Below, piece after piece: positions 40,072 through 48,727 of a stretch of 64,000 nucleotides of DNA. Origin of the DNA: Kiloniellales bacterium (GTDB lineage: Bacteria > Pseudomonadota > Alphaproteobacteria > Kiloniellales > JAKSBE01); NCBI GenBank assembly GCA_030066685.1, contig JASJBF010000032.1, forward strand, positions 62,001 to 126,000, given 5' to 3'. The position numbers were made by a program, and so were the translations under genes. The number at the start of each line of letters is the position of its first letter. Within the stretch, counting starts at the first letter, position 1. Under the pieces are notes generated by a model. That model did not search any database. It was not told the DNA's origin and was given only the letters and a program-made list of their open reading frames with translations.

Positions 40072-41411
40072 GCCCCGGCCTCCGCAAGGTCCTCGAAGGC
40101 GTTGGCCACGGCGGCCTCCAGCTTGTCGACCAGCTCCTCGACCTGGGCGTCGTCGAGGATAAAGGGCGGCGCCAGGAGGATATGGTCGCCGCGGGTGCCG
40201 TCGGCGGTGCCGCCGCCGGGATAGCAGATCAGGCCCTCCGCCATCGCCGCCTTCTTGATCCTGGCGTGCAGCTTGAGCGCCGGATCGAAGGGCGTCTTGT
40301 CGCCGCGGTCGCGCACCAGCTCGATCCCGATGAACAAGCCCCGGCCGCGGATGTCGCCGACCTGGGGATGGTTGCCGAAGCGCGCGGTCAGGAGGTCGCG
40401 CAGGACAGCGCCCTTGGCCACCACGTTGTCGAGCAGGCCCTCGCTCTCGATCGTCCGCTGGACCGCCAGGGCGGCGGCGCTGGCCGTGGCATGGCCGATG
40501 TAGGTGAAGCCGTGCTGGAAGAAGCCGCTGCCGGCCTCCAGGGCGTCGTAGATCTTCCGAGCGACGAAGCAGGCGCCGATCGGCTGGTATCCGGCACCCA
40601 GGCCCTTGGCGCAGGTCACAAGGTCCGGGCTGACGCCCTCCTGCTCGCAGGCGAAGAGGGTTCCGGTGCGGCCCATGCCGCACATCACCTCATCGAGGAT
40701 CAGCAGCACGCCGTAGCGGTCGCAGATCTCGCGGATCCGCGCGAAGTAGCCGGGCACCGGCGGCACCGCGCCGGCGGTCGCCCCGACCACGGTCTCGGCC
40801 AGAAAGCCGATTACCGTCTCCGGGCCCAGCTCCAGGATCGCCCGCTCCAGATCGTCGGCGGCCCGCCGGCCGTAGGCCTCCTCGCTCTCGCCGGGTTCCT
40901 GGTGGCGATAGGCGTAGCAAGGCTCGATGTGGGCGACGTCGATCAGCAGCGGCTCGTAGGGCTTGCGGCGCCCGGCGTTGCCGCCGGCGGCCAGCGCGCC
41001 CAGGGTGTTGCCGTGGTAGCTCTGGCGCCGGGCGATGAAGCGGCTGCGCGTCGGCTCGCCGATCTCGAGGAAGTACTGCCGGGCCAGCTTCATCGCGGTT
41101 TCGTTGGCCTCCGACCCGCCGGAGACGAAGTACATCTTGCCGATGCCCTCGGGCGCGCGGGTCACCAGGTGTTCGGCCAGGGCCTCGGCCGGCTCGTTGG
41201 TGAAGAACCCGGTGTGCGCGAAGGGCAGGCGCCGGACCTGCTCGACCACGGCCTCGACCACCGCCGGATGGGAGTGTCCGAGGCAGGACACCGCCGCCCC
41301 ACCCGAGGCGTCGAGGTAGCGCCTGCCGGCGCTGTCGACCAGGTAGGGGCCTTCGCCGGCGACGGCTGAGGGCGGGGTTTGCTGCGTGTGGCGATGCAGG
41401 ATGTAGGACAT
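40068..41411 (-). CDS. Class III PLP-dependent aminotransferase
   Basis: A 447-residue aminotransferase of the omega-amino-acid/beta-alanine class. It contains [37 protein letters not shown], the long [14 protein letters not shown] loop, [14 protein letters not shown] and the PLP lysine in [15 protein letters not shown]. Class III enzymes with this pattern transaminate omega- or beta-amino acids with pyruvate or a 2-oxo acid. Its stop overlaps the BKACE start by four bases (GTGA). Substrate specificity cannot be read from sequence alone. Confidence 0.93.
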   Translation of the reverse strand: MSYILHRHTQQTPPSAVAGEGPYLVDSAGRRYLDASGGAAVSCLGHSHPAVVEAVVEQVRRLPFAHTGFFTNEPAEALAEHLVTRAPEGIGKMYFVSGGSEANETAMKLARQYFLEIGEPTRSRFIARRQSYHGNTLGALAAGGNAGRRKPYEPLLIDVAHIEPCYAYRHQEPGESEEAYGRRAADDLERAILELGPETVIGFLAETVVGATAGAVPPVPGYFARIREICDRYGVLLILDEVMCGMGRTGTLFACEQEGVSPDLVTCAKGLGAGYQPIGACFVARKIYDALEAGSGFFQHGFTYIGHATASAAALAVQRTIESEGLLDNVVAKGAVLRDLLTARFGNHPQVGDIRGRGLFIGIELVRDRGDKTPFDPALKLHARIKKAAMAEGLICYPGGGTADGTRGDHILLAPPFILDDAQVEELVDKLEAAVANAFEDLAEAGA

Positions 41412-41627
41412 GTTCGCTTCCCGAGGCGCGGAGCGCTGCTCGACTCCGCCTGCCGGTCTGAGGTCTTCCCGGGTCCATCGGGCCCGGACCGCGGCAAGCC
41501 TACGTCGCCGGGGAAGCCTACGGCAAGGGCACCGCGAGCGCTTTGCCGATTGTGTCGGCGGGCCGCCCTGATTAGCCTAGCGCGCCGCGGGCCGGGCCAC
41601 GGCCGTCAGCCAGGGGGAAATCGGGCC

Positions 41628-42143
41628 ATGAACCTGAAGGACCACATCGCCGAGGTGCCGGACTTCCCGGAGCCCGGGATCCTGTTCTACGACATCTCGC
41701 CGCTGCTGGCCCATCCCGAGGCCTGGCAGGAGACCGTCCGGCAGCTCTCGGAAGCGGTGGCCGCCCAGAAGCCCGATGTCCTGGCCGGCATCGAATCGCG
41801 CGGATTCCTGGTCGCAGCGCCGCTCGCCCTGCAGCTCAACCTCGGCTTCGTGATGATCCGGAAGAAGAACAAGCTGCCCGGGGCAACCATTCCCTACACC
41901 TACGACCTGGAATACGGCAGCGACAGCATCGAGATTCAGGCCAACGCGGTGCAGCCCGGCCAGAAGGTCGCCGTACTCGACGACCTGCTCGCCACCGGCG
42001 GCACCATGAACGCCAGCGTCCAGCTCCTGCGCAGCGTCGGTGCCGAGGTCACCGGCGGCGCCGGCATCATCGAGCTCACCTTCCTCAAGGGCCGAGAGCG
42101 GCTGGATATCCCTTTCACCTCGATCCTGACCTACGACGAATAG
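41628..42143 (+). CDS. apt: Adenine phosphoribosyltransferase
   Basis: A 171-residue purine-salvage enzyme (adenine + PRPP to AMP). The PRPP-binding motif [16 protein letters not shown] is at about residues 114-129, preceded by [14 protein letters not shown] and [12 protein letters not shown], both typical of Apt. The length is normal. AGGGGGAAA lies before the ATG. The last 13 bases overlap the end of the convergent amidase gene on the other strand. Confidence 0.96.
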   Translation: MNLKDHIAEVPDFPEPGILFYDISPLLAHPEAWQETVRQLSEAVAAQKPDVLAGIESRGFLVAAPLALQLNLGFVMIRKKNKLPGATIPYTYDLEYGSDSIEIQANAVQPGQKVAVLDDLLATGGTMNASVQLLRSVGAEVTGGAGIIELTFLKGRERLDIPFTSILTYDE

Positions 42144-43336
42144 ATCGTCGGCGATTCCGGCGTCTCCAGGGTTTCCGCGAGGGCCAGGAGCTTCTCGTCG
42201 GTCCCCGGTCCGCCGATCAGGGACAGGCCGAGGGGGCAGCCGTCGAGGCTGGCCAACGGCAGGGAGATCTGCGGCAGGCGCGCCAGGCCGGCGATACAGG
42301 TCAGGCGGTGCACCCGGTAGCGGTGGTCGAGCAGCGCCTCCTCGGTGGCGTCGATGCGCGGCGCGATGCCCGGCGCCGTCGGCAGGCAGAGCAGCGCATC
42401 GTCGCCGAGCCGCTCGGCCAGATCTCCCGCGACGGCTTCGCGGGCATCCCGGGCCGCGGCGATCTCGGCCTCGGGTATGCCCCGGGCCCATTCGAAGCGC
42501 TGGGCCAGCTCCGGGCCGAGGCTTGGCCGGCGCGCCGCGATCCAGCCCCGGTGGCTGGCCCAGGCCTCGCCGCCCAGAATCGCCCGGAAATGCTCCACCC
42601 AGTCGGCCAGGCCCTCGCCCTCCGGCGCCAGGGTCACGTCCTCGGCGGCCCCGAAAACGGCCTCCAGCCGGCGCAGCAGCGGTTCCAGGACCTCGGCGGC
42701 CGCCGGCTCCGCGAGGGCGAAGGCGTCCTCGGCACGCAGCAGGCGGCGGAAGCCGCCGCCGGGACCGGGCCGGTCGAAAAGCGCGGCGAAGGCCCGGGAC
42801 AGCGCCCCGGCCTCGCGCGCGAAGCAGCCGACGGTGTCCAGGCTCGGCGCCAGCGGCATGACTCCGGCCAGGGAGATCCGGCCGTGGGTCGGGCGCAGGC
42901 CGAAGAGCCCGCAGTAGCTGGCCGGAATCCGGACCGAACCGCCGGTGTCGGAGCCGAGCGCCAGGTCGACCAGGCCGCCGGCCACGGCCGAGGCCGAGCC
43001 GCTCGAGGACCCGCCGGGAATCCGCCCCGGCGCGTTGGCGTTGGTCGGCGTCCCGTAGTGGGGGTTCTGGCCGTTGAGGCTGAAGGCCAGCTCGTCGGTG
43101 ATGGTCTTGCCGGCCAGGTCGGCCCCGGCCACCAGCAGGCGCTCGACGGCGACGGCGTGGCCGGCGGCGGGGTCATGGCCGCTCGCCCAATCGGGGTTGC
43201 CGCAGCCGGTCACCGTGCCGGCGACGTCGAAGATGTCCTTGGCCGCGAAGCTCAGGCCCTTGAGCGGGCCGGACCCGGCGCCGGCAATCTCGACCTCGGT
43301 CCCGGGCACGAAGGCCCCCAGCGTGTCCCTCTTCAC
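42131..43336 (-). CDS. AMI1-like amidase
   Basis: A 401-residue amidase-signature enzyme. It is recognisable by [24 protein letters not shown], the signature [17 protein letters not shown] and [24 protein letters not shown], all close to the pattern of plant AMI1 and bacterial indole-3-acetamide-type hydrolases. The lysine is in AAKDIFD. The GTG at 43336 is preferred because GGGGAGAG precedes it; the upstream frame is not family-like. It is divergent from the next amidase across about 100 bp. The substrate is likely a small amide, but indole-3-acetamide activity is only suggested by similarity. Confidence 0.85.
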   Translation of the reverse strand: MKRDTLGAFVPGTEVEIAGAGSGPLKGLSFAAKDIFDVAGTVTGCGNPDWASGHDPAAGHAVAVERLLVAGADLAGKTITDELAFSLNGQNPHYGTPTNANAPGRIPGGSSSGSASAVAGGLVDLALGSDTGGSVRIPASYCGLFGLRPTHGRISLAGVMPLAPSLDTVGCFAREAGALSRAFAALFDRPGPGGGFRRLLRAEDAFALAEPAAAEVLEPLLRRLEAVFGAAEDVTLAPEGEGLADWVEHFRAILGGEAWASHRGWIAARRPSLGPELAQRFEWARGIPEAEIAAARDAREAVAGDLAERLGDDALLCLPTAPGIAPRIDATEEALLDHRYRVHRLTCIAGLARLPQISLPLASLDGCPLGLSLIGGPGTDEKLLALAETLETPESPTIYSS

Positions 43337-43437
43337 CGCAGCTCTCCCCTCTTTCCCCTCACGCCGGCCGGGCTCGACAGCGGGCCGGCGGGGCACGACA
43401 ATGGCACTTGGTCCGAACCTCAACAAGTCCCGCCGCC

Positions 43438-44835
43438 ATGACCCAAGACCCAGCCTTGCTGAGCGCCTGCGAGCTTCGAGACCTCTACCGTGACGGGGCG
43501 CTCTCGCCCGTGGAGGCCACCGAGGCGGCCCTGGCGCGCATCGAGACGCTCGACCCGCAGCTCAACGCCTACCTCCTGGTCGATGCCGAAGGCGCCCTGA
43601 CGGCGGCCAGGGAGTCCGAGGATCGCTGGCAGAAGGGCGAGCCCCGCGGTCTGCTCGACGGCGTGCCGACCTCGGTCAAGGACATCCTGCTGACCGAGGG
43701 CTGGCCGACCCTTCGCGGCTCGCGCACGGTGGATCCGGACCAGGACTGGAGCGAGGACGCGCCCGGCGTCGCGCGGGTGCGCGAGCACGGCGCCGTCCTG
43801 CTCGGCAAGACCACGACGCCGGAGTTCGGCTGGAAGGGGGTGACCGACAGCCCGCTGACCGGGATCACGCGCAACCCCTGGAACCTCGGGAAGACGCCGG
43901 GGGGCTCCTCGGGCGGCGCCGCAGCGGCGGTGGCCGCGGGCATGGGCGCCCTGGCCTTCGGCACCGACGGCGGCGGCTCGATCCGGATTCCCGCCGGCTT
44001 TACCGGCATCTTCGGCCACAAGCCCAGCTTCGGTCGCGTCCCCGCCTACCCGCTGAGCCCCTTCGGCACCGTCGCCCACGTCGGGCCCATGACCCGCTCG
44101 GTCGCCGACGCGGCCCTGATGCTGACCGTGATCGCCGAGCCGGATCCGCGCGACCCCTACGCCCTGCCGCCCGACGGGCACGACTACCTGACGGACCTGG
44201 ACCGGGGCGTCCGGGGCCTGCGCATCGCCTTCAGCCCGAGCCTGGGCGGCAAGCCGGTCGATCCGGAGGTCGCGGCCCTGGTCGAGCGGGCCGCCCTGCG
44301 CTTCAGCGAGCTGGGCGCCACGGTCGAGATCGCCGAGCCCGAGATGCCCGACTGCGGGGAGATCTTCCGGACCCTCTGGTTCGCCGGCGCCGGCTACATC
44401 CTGGCTTCGCTGACCGAGGCGCAGCGGGCACTCGTGGACCCCGGGCTGCTGGAGATCGCCAGGATCGGCACCGAGATCACGCTGCACCGGCATATCGAAG
44501 CGGTGCGCGCACGCGAGGCCTTCTCCCAGACCATGAAGGCCTTTCACTGGCAGGGCTGGGATCTTCTGCTGACGCCGAGCCTGCCGATCCCGGCCTTCGA
44601 CGTGGGCCTGGAGATGCCGCCGGACCAGGGCGAGCAGCGCTGGGTCGACTGGACCCCCTTCACCTATCCCTTCAACCTGACCGGACAGCCGGCGGCCAGC
44701 ATTCCCTGCGGCCTGACCGCGGCCGGCCTCCCGGTCGGGCTCCAGATCGTCGGCCCGCACTTCGCCGACGCCCGGGTCCTGCAGGCCGCGGCGGCCTTCG
44801 AGGCCGTGGCGCCCTTCCCCCTGCCCGAGCTCTGA
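43438..44835 (+). CDS. Amidase (amidase-signature family)
   Basis: A 465-residue amidase-signature hydrolase. The lysine is in GVPTSVKDILLTEG, and the signature is KTPGGSSGGAAAAVAAGMGALAFGTDGGGSIRIPAGFTGIFGHKPS, with the nucleophile serine in DGGGSIR. The end has the usual FNLTGQPAASIPCG block. It differs clearly from the AMI1-like neighbour on the other strand. It precedes ggt by about 20 bp in the same direction, so these two probably form an operon for amide or gamma-glutamyl-amide breakdown. Confidence 0.9.
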   Translation: MTQDPALLSACELRDLYRDGALSPVEATEAALARIETLDPQLNAYLLVDAEGALTAARESEDRWQKGEPRGLLDGVPTSVKDILLTEGWPTLRGSRTVDPDQDWSEDAPGVARVREHGAVLLGKTTTPEFGWKGVTDSPLTGITRNPWNLGKTPGGSSGGAAAAVAAGMGALAFGTDGGGSIRIPAGFTGIFGHKPSFGRVPAYPLSPFGTVAHVGPMTRSVADAALMLTVIAEPDPRDPYALPPDGHDYLTDLDRGVRGLRIAFSPSLGGKPVDPEVAALVERAALRFSELGATVEIAEPEMPDCGEIFRTLWFAGAGYILASLTEAQRALVDPGLLEIARIGTEITLHRHIEAVRAREAFSQTMKAFHWQGWDLLLTPSLPIPAFDVGLEMPPDQGEQRWVDWTPFTYPFNLTGQPAASIPCGLTAAGLPVGLQIVGPHFADARVLQAAAAFEAVAPFPLPEL

Positions 44836-44854
44836 GCGAGGGCGGCGCGGGGCC

Positions 44855-46426
44855 ATGGCCGGCAGGGGGGCGGGCAAGGGGGCGGTGGCGGCGGGGCATC
44901 CCGCCACGGCGGCGGCGGCCCGGGAGATCATCGAGGACGGCGGCAGCGCCGTCGACGGCGCCCTGGGCGCCATGTGCGCGGCCTGCGTCGCCGAGCCGGT
45001 CCTGGCCTCCCTGGGCGGCGGCGGCTTCTTCCTCGCTGCCGGACCCGAGACGCCGGCGGTGCTCTACGACTTCTTCGTCGAGACGCCCTTGAGACGCCGG
45101 CCGGTCGAGGAGATCGAGTTCTTCCCGATCGAGGCCGACTTCGGCCCGGCGACCCAGGAGTTCCACATCGGCCTGGGCGCCATGGCGACGCCCGGCTTCC
45201 CGCGCGGCCTCTTCGAGGTCCATCGGCAGCTCGGGCGGCTGCCCATGGCCCGGATCCTGAAGCCGGCCATCGCCCTGGCCCGCAACGGCATAGCCCTGCG
45301 CGCCAGCGAAGCCTTCATCTTCCAGGTCGTGGCGCCGGTCTTCACCGCCAGCGAGGCGGCCCGCGAGGTCTATGGCTCCGGCGAGGGCCTGCTGAAGGAA
45401 GGCGAGATCCTGCGCCAGCCGGAGCTGGCCGAGACCTTGGAAGCCCTGGCCGAAGAGGGCGACCGCCTGTTCTACGAAGGCGAGATCGCGGCCGCGCTGA
45501 CCCGCTTCTGCCGCGAGACCGGCGGGCAGATCACCGAAGCGGACCTGGGACGCTACGCCGCCGTCCGGCGCCGCCCCCTGGAGCGCCGCTATCGCGGCGC
45601 CCGCGTCCTGACTAACCCGCCGCCCTCGACCGGCGGCATCCTGATCGCCTTCGCCCTGGACCTGCTGTCCGGCCGGGCATGGGCGCCCGAGGACTTCGAT
45701 TCCCCCGAAAGGCTGGCGGCTTTGGCCCGGGTCATGGCCCTGACCGACCGGGCGCGGCTGGAATCCCGGCTCCACGAGGCAATGGGCCAAGCCGAGGAGG
45801 ACGCCGCGCTGCGGCGGCTCTTCGATCCGGACCTCGTGGCGCGCTACCGGGCTCGGGTCGAAGGACGTCCCGCGGCCCGGCGCGGCACGACGCACATCAG
45901 CGTCGTCGACGGGGCCGGCAATCTGGCGGCCGTCACCCTGTCCAACGGCGAGGGTTGCGGCCGCCTGCTGCCCAGGACCGGTATCATGCTCAACAACATG
46001 CTGGGCGAGCAGGACCTGAACCCGCGCGGCTTCCACGCCTGGCCGGAGGGGGTGCGCCTGGCTTCCATGATGGCGCCGAGCCTGGCCTTTCTCGAGCACG
46101 GCCGGATCGCCGCCCTGGGCTCGGGCGGCTCCAACCGAATCCGCACCGCGGTCCTTCAGGTGCTGCTGAACCTGATCGACTTCGAGCAGCCGGCCGAGCA
46201 GGCGGTGGCCGCCCCGCGGCTCCACGTCGAGCGCGACCAGGCGGAACTCGAGACCGGCTTCCCGGAGGCAGCCGTCGAGGCGGCGCGCGGCGAGGTCACC
46301 AGGCTGGCGACTTGGCCGCCCAGGAACCTCTTCTTCGGGGGCGTCCACGTCGCCACCCGGGACCGTAGCGGCCGCTTCCAGGCCTCGGGCGACCCTCGGC
46401 GCAGCGGCGTCGGCGTCACCTTCTAG
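44855..46426 (+). CDS. ggt: Gamma-glutamyltransferase family protein
   Basis: A 523-residue member of the Ntn-hydrolase gamma-glutamyltransferase family. The self-processing site is RRGTTHISVVDGAGN, with the catalytic threonine near residue 345. Other blocks are LASLGGGGFFLAA, TNPPPSTGG and SNGEGCG. Unlike secreted Ggt, it has no signal peptide, so it should stay in the cytoplasm; the N-terminus (AAGHPATAAAAREIIEDGGSAVDGALGAM) is the ordinary family start. It follows an amidase gene. A cytoplasmic relative could hydrolyse imported gamma-glutamyl compounds or cephalosporin-like amides. Confidence 0.88.
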   Translation: MAGRGAGKGAVAAGHPATAAAAREIIEDGGSAVDGALGAMCAACVAEPVLASLGGGGFFLAAGPETPAVLYDFFVETPLRRRPVEEIEFFPIEADFGPATQEFHIGLGAMATPGFPRGLFEVHRQLGRLPMARILKPAIALARNGIALRASEAFIFQVVAPVFTASEAAREVYGSGEGLLKEGEILRQPELAETLEALAEEGDRLFYEGEIAAALTRFCRETGGQITEADLGRYAAVRRRPLERRYRGARVLTNPPPSTGGILIAFALDLLSGRAWAPEDFDSPERLAALARVMALTDRARLESRLHEAMGQAEEDAALRRLFDPDLVARYRARVEGRPAARRGTTHISVVDGAGNLAAVTLSNGEGCGRLLPRTGIMLNNMLGEQDLNPRGFHAWPEGVRLASMMAPSLAFLEHGRIAALGSGGSNRIRTAVLQVLLNLIDFEQPAEQAVAAPRLHVERDQAELETGFPEAAVEAARGEVTRLATWPPRNLFFGGVHVATRDRSGRFQASGDPRRSGVGVTF

Positions 46427-46474
46427 ATCAAACTGCGCTCAATTGGACTCGATTGAGCGCAGATAATTTGATCT
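46425..46474. repeat. Long hairpin following ggt
   Basis: A nested inverted repeat. An outer 8-bp stem AGATCAAA/TTTGATCT (46425-46432 and 46467-46474) encloses an 11-bp stem CTGCGCTCAAT/ATTGAGCGCAG (46433-46443 and 46452-46462) with an 8-base loop; a 4-base ATAA bulge separates the two on the right. It begins inside the ggt stop codon. It lies directly next to the second hairpin. Confidence 0.65.
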
Positions 46475-46487
46475 ATTCCATATAGAT

Positions 46488-46523
46488 AGAGCAGCCTGCG
46501 TTCGAATGAACGCAGGCTGCTCT
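46488..46523. terminator. Strong bidirectional hairpin terminator between ggt and gcrA
   Basis: A perfect 16-bp stem: AGAGCAGCCTGCGTTC, loop GAAT, GAACGCAGGCTGCTCT. It is located where two transcription units converge. The sides are not strongly T-rich, but the stem is the most stable in the area and is symmetric, fitting a shared terminator. Confidence 0.75.
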
Positions 46524-46636
46524 TGGCCGGGGGCGCCCACTTGGCAGGGTCAAGAGCCGCTGAACGGACAGAAAAAGGGGGCCGGCGTTGCCCGCCGGCC
46601 CCATCTCAAGCAACCCGTCGAGAGTTACGCGGGAAG

Positions 46637-47053
46637 TCAGGCGGCCTCGTCGCCGCTGCTGCGGCTGCGCGTGATGTAGGCGCGCGCACAATGTTCTTCG
46701 CAATAAGGCTTGTTCTCGATCGCGGGGCCGCCACAGAAGTGGAAGTCCGGCTCGCCCGGATCGCCGATCGGCCACATGCAGCTGCGGCCCTTGGCATAGC
46801 GGACGGCGCGCCGGGGCGCGGGCGCCGCCGGACGAGTGATCACGGTCTTGGTCACCGGCTGAACCGGCTTGGAAATGCGCCGCGGCATGGTGCTCTGTTT
46901 GATCGGCGATGGACGCGACGGCAGCTGCATTCGGTGCGCCTTGCCCACCACGGCGTTCTTCGATACCCCCAGCATCTTGCCGATGGCCGAAGCGCTGTGC
47001 CCCGCCTGCCAGAGGCGGATGAGCTCCGCGACGCGTTCCTCTGTCCAGGTCAT
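46637..47053 (-). CDS. gcrA: Cell-cycle regulator GcrA
   Basis: A 138-residue DNA-binding regulator that works with CcrM methylation (GANTC) and sigma-70 RNA polymerase in alphaproteobacterial cell-cycle control. The N-terminal helix-turn-helix MTWTEERVAELIRLWQAG is the family start, followed by LGVSKNAVVGKAHRMQLPSR. The C-terminal part holds the conserved CMWPIGDPGEPDFHFCGGPA and PYCEEHCARAY cysteine/histidine segments. GGGAGGGG lies about 11 bases before the ATG. It converges with ggt. Its presence supports reading the GANTC sites and CtrA boxes in this window as functional. Confidence 0.96.
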   Translation of the reverse strand: MTWTEERVAELIRLWQAGHSASAIGKMLGVSKNAVVGKAHRMQLPSRPSPIKQSTMPRRISKPVQPVTKTVITRPAAPAPRRAVRYAKGRSCMWPIGDPGEPDFHFCGGPAIENKPYCEEHCARAYITRSRSSGDEAA

Positions 47054-47274
47054 GATTTTCCAAGCCCCTCCCGTCAAAATACCAGATGTTGGGTAACCCG
47101 CTAGATCTTGCGGATCATCAATATGAAGGCACGATATACGGTAGGTTTTCCCTTGTCCACCCGGGAGTGCGCCAATTTGCCCACAGGGATGCGGCCGCAG
47201 AAACGGTGACGGCGGTCTCGGCATTCGCTGTACGGGGGCTTGGCAACGCGGGCGGCAGGTTGGAGTGTCTGGCT

Positions 47275-48021
47275 ATGTTCGTGCTGTTCACCGATTTCGG
47301 ACTGGAAGGGCCCTACATCGGCCAGGTGAAGGCCGCCCTCTGGCAAGGCGCGCCGGATCGTCCGGTGATCGACCTGCTCTCTGACGCGCCGCCCTTCGAC
47401 CCGCGCTCGGGCGCCTATCTGCTGGCGGCCTACGCGGCGGCGATGCCGCCCGGCTGCCTGATACTGGGCGTGGTCGACCCCGGTGTCGGCGGGCCGCGGC
47501 AGGCGCTCGCCGTCAAGGCAGGGGGCCGCTGGTTCCTGGGGCCCGACAACGGCCTGCTGGCGATCGCCGCGCGGCGCGCCGGCGACGCCCGGGTCTGGCA
47601 GATCGACTGGCGCGGGCCGGGGGTCTCGGCGTCCTTTCACGGCCGGGACGTCTTCGCGCCGCTTGCCGCGCGCCTGGCGCGGGGCGAGGCCCTCCCGGGC
47701 CGCGAGGTGCCCGCGGACACCATGGTCGGCGCGGACTGGCCGGCGGACCTTGACCGGATCGTCTACATCGACCGCTTCGGCAACGCCATGACCGGCCTAC
47801 GCGCGGCCGCCCTCGGCCCGGGCGCCGTGCTGGAAGCGGGCGGCCGCCGGCTGGCGCGCGCCGACAGCTTTTTTCAGGTGCCGGTCGGGGCGACCTTCTG
47901 GTATGAGAACGCCAACGGCCTAGCGGAGATCGCCGTCAACCAGGGACGCGCAGACCGGGTCCTGGGCCTGGGCATCGGCACACAGATCCGGACGGTCGCG
48001 GCTACAACAGGCGAGGATTGA
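47275..48021 (+). CDS. SAM hydroxide adenosyltransferase (DUF62)
   Basis: A 248-residue member of the SAM hydroxide adenosyltransferase (chlorinase/fluorinase-like, formerly DUF62) family, which converts S-adenosylmethionine plus water to adenosine and methionine. Family blocks are MFVLFTDFGLEGPYIGQVKA, GVVDPGVGGPRQALAV and GPDNGLLAIAARR. The FHGRDVFAPLAARLARG and IVYIDRFGNAMTGL segments are also typical. The halogenase-specific insertion of fluorinase is absent, so water is the likely nucleophile. The next gene starts one base after its stop. Confidence 0.9.
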   Translation: MFVLFTDFGLEGPYIGQVKAALWQGAPDRPVIDLLSDAPPFDPRSGAYLLAAYAAAMPPGCLILGVVDPGVGGPRQALAVKAGGRWFLGPDNGLLAIAARRAGDARVWQIDWRGPGVSASFHGRDVFAPLAARLARGEALPGREVPADTMVGADWPADLDRIVYIDRFGNAMTGLRAAALGPGAVLEAGGRRLARADSFFQVPVGATFWYENANGLAEIAVNQGRADRVLGLGIGTQIRTVAATTGED

Positions 48022-48588
48022 ATGGCGGAGGCAAGGCCGGCAGCGGCCGGACGCGGCCTGTGGCTGCCGATCGGCGCCATGGCCGCGGTCATCACGCTCT
48101 CGAACGTGGCGGTCAACTTCCAGATCAACGACTGGCTGACCTGGGGCGCCTTCACCTATCCGGTCGCCTTCCTGGTCACCGACCTGACCAACCGCGCCCT
48201 GGGCAGCGAGTCCGCCCGCCGGGTCGTCTACGCCGGCTTCGCGGTGGGCGTCCTCTGCTCCATCGTCGCCGGGCTGCTGGGGCTGTCGACGGTCCGCATC
48301 GCGCTCGCCTCGGGCGCCGCCTTCCTGATCGCGCAGCTGCTCGACATCCTGATCTTCGACCGGTTGCGGCGCGCCGCCTGGTGGAAGGCGCCCTTCGTCT
48401 CCTCCTCGCTCGCGTCCTTCGTCGACACCCTGATGTTCTTTGGCCTGGCCTTCGCCTTCACCCCCGTGCCCTGGCTCACCCTGGCGCTGGGCGACTACGG
48501 CGTGAAGCTGGCCATGGCGCTGGTCCTGCTTCTGCCCTTCCGGGCGCTGATGTCGGCGAGCGAGCCCACGGCGGCCAAGACGTCCTGA
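48022..48588 (+). CDS. yhhQ: Queuosine-precursor transporter (VUT/YhhQ family)
   Basis: A 188-residue membrane protein with about six spans. The family motif TYPVAFLVTDLTNRALG at about residues 47-63 is diagnostic, and SLASFVDTLMFFGLAF follows near residue 132. The family imports 7-cyano-7-deazaguanine or a related queuosine precursor for tRNA modification. It begins directly after the SAM hydroxide adenosyltransferase stop, so the two are cotranscribed and translationally coupled. The later modification step uses SAM, which is the only evident biochemical link between the two. Confidence 0.92.
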   Translation: MAEARPAAAGRGLWLPIGAMAAVITLSNVAVNFQINDWLTWGAFTYPVAFLVTDLTNRALGSESARRVVYAGFAVGVLCSIVAGLLGLSTVRIALASGAAFLIAQLLDILIFDRLRRAAWWKAPFVSSSLASFVDTLMFFGLAFAFTPVPWLTLALGDYGVKLAMALVLLLPFRALMSASEPTAAKTS

Positions 48589-48727
48589 GCCGGGCCACGA
48601 GAGCGGCGGTGGAGATGATCGCTCAGAAGCGGGGCGAAGCGGCCGCCGTTCATCGCTGATTAACCCTAACAAAATACTCTTGGAGGATTGGTCGGCTAAC
48701 CCCATCGCAAAGGAGCCTGCCAGGCCC

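Noticed and set aside
39232-40683. BKACE reading frame extended to 483 codons.
   Set aside because: The extension overlaps the aminotransferase in a wrong frame; the GTG at 40071 with GGAGG gives a normal family length.
47054-47274. A preQ1 or SAM riboswitch before the SAM hydroxide adenosyltransferase/queuosine-transporter pair.
   Set aside because: I could not find the conserved pseudoknot or kink-turn elements; only a short GGGTAACCC palindrome is seen.
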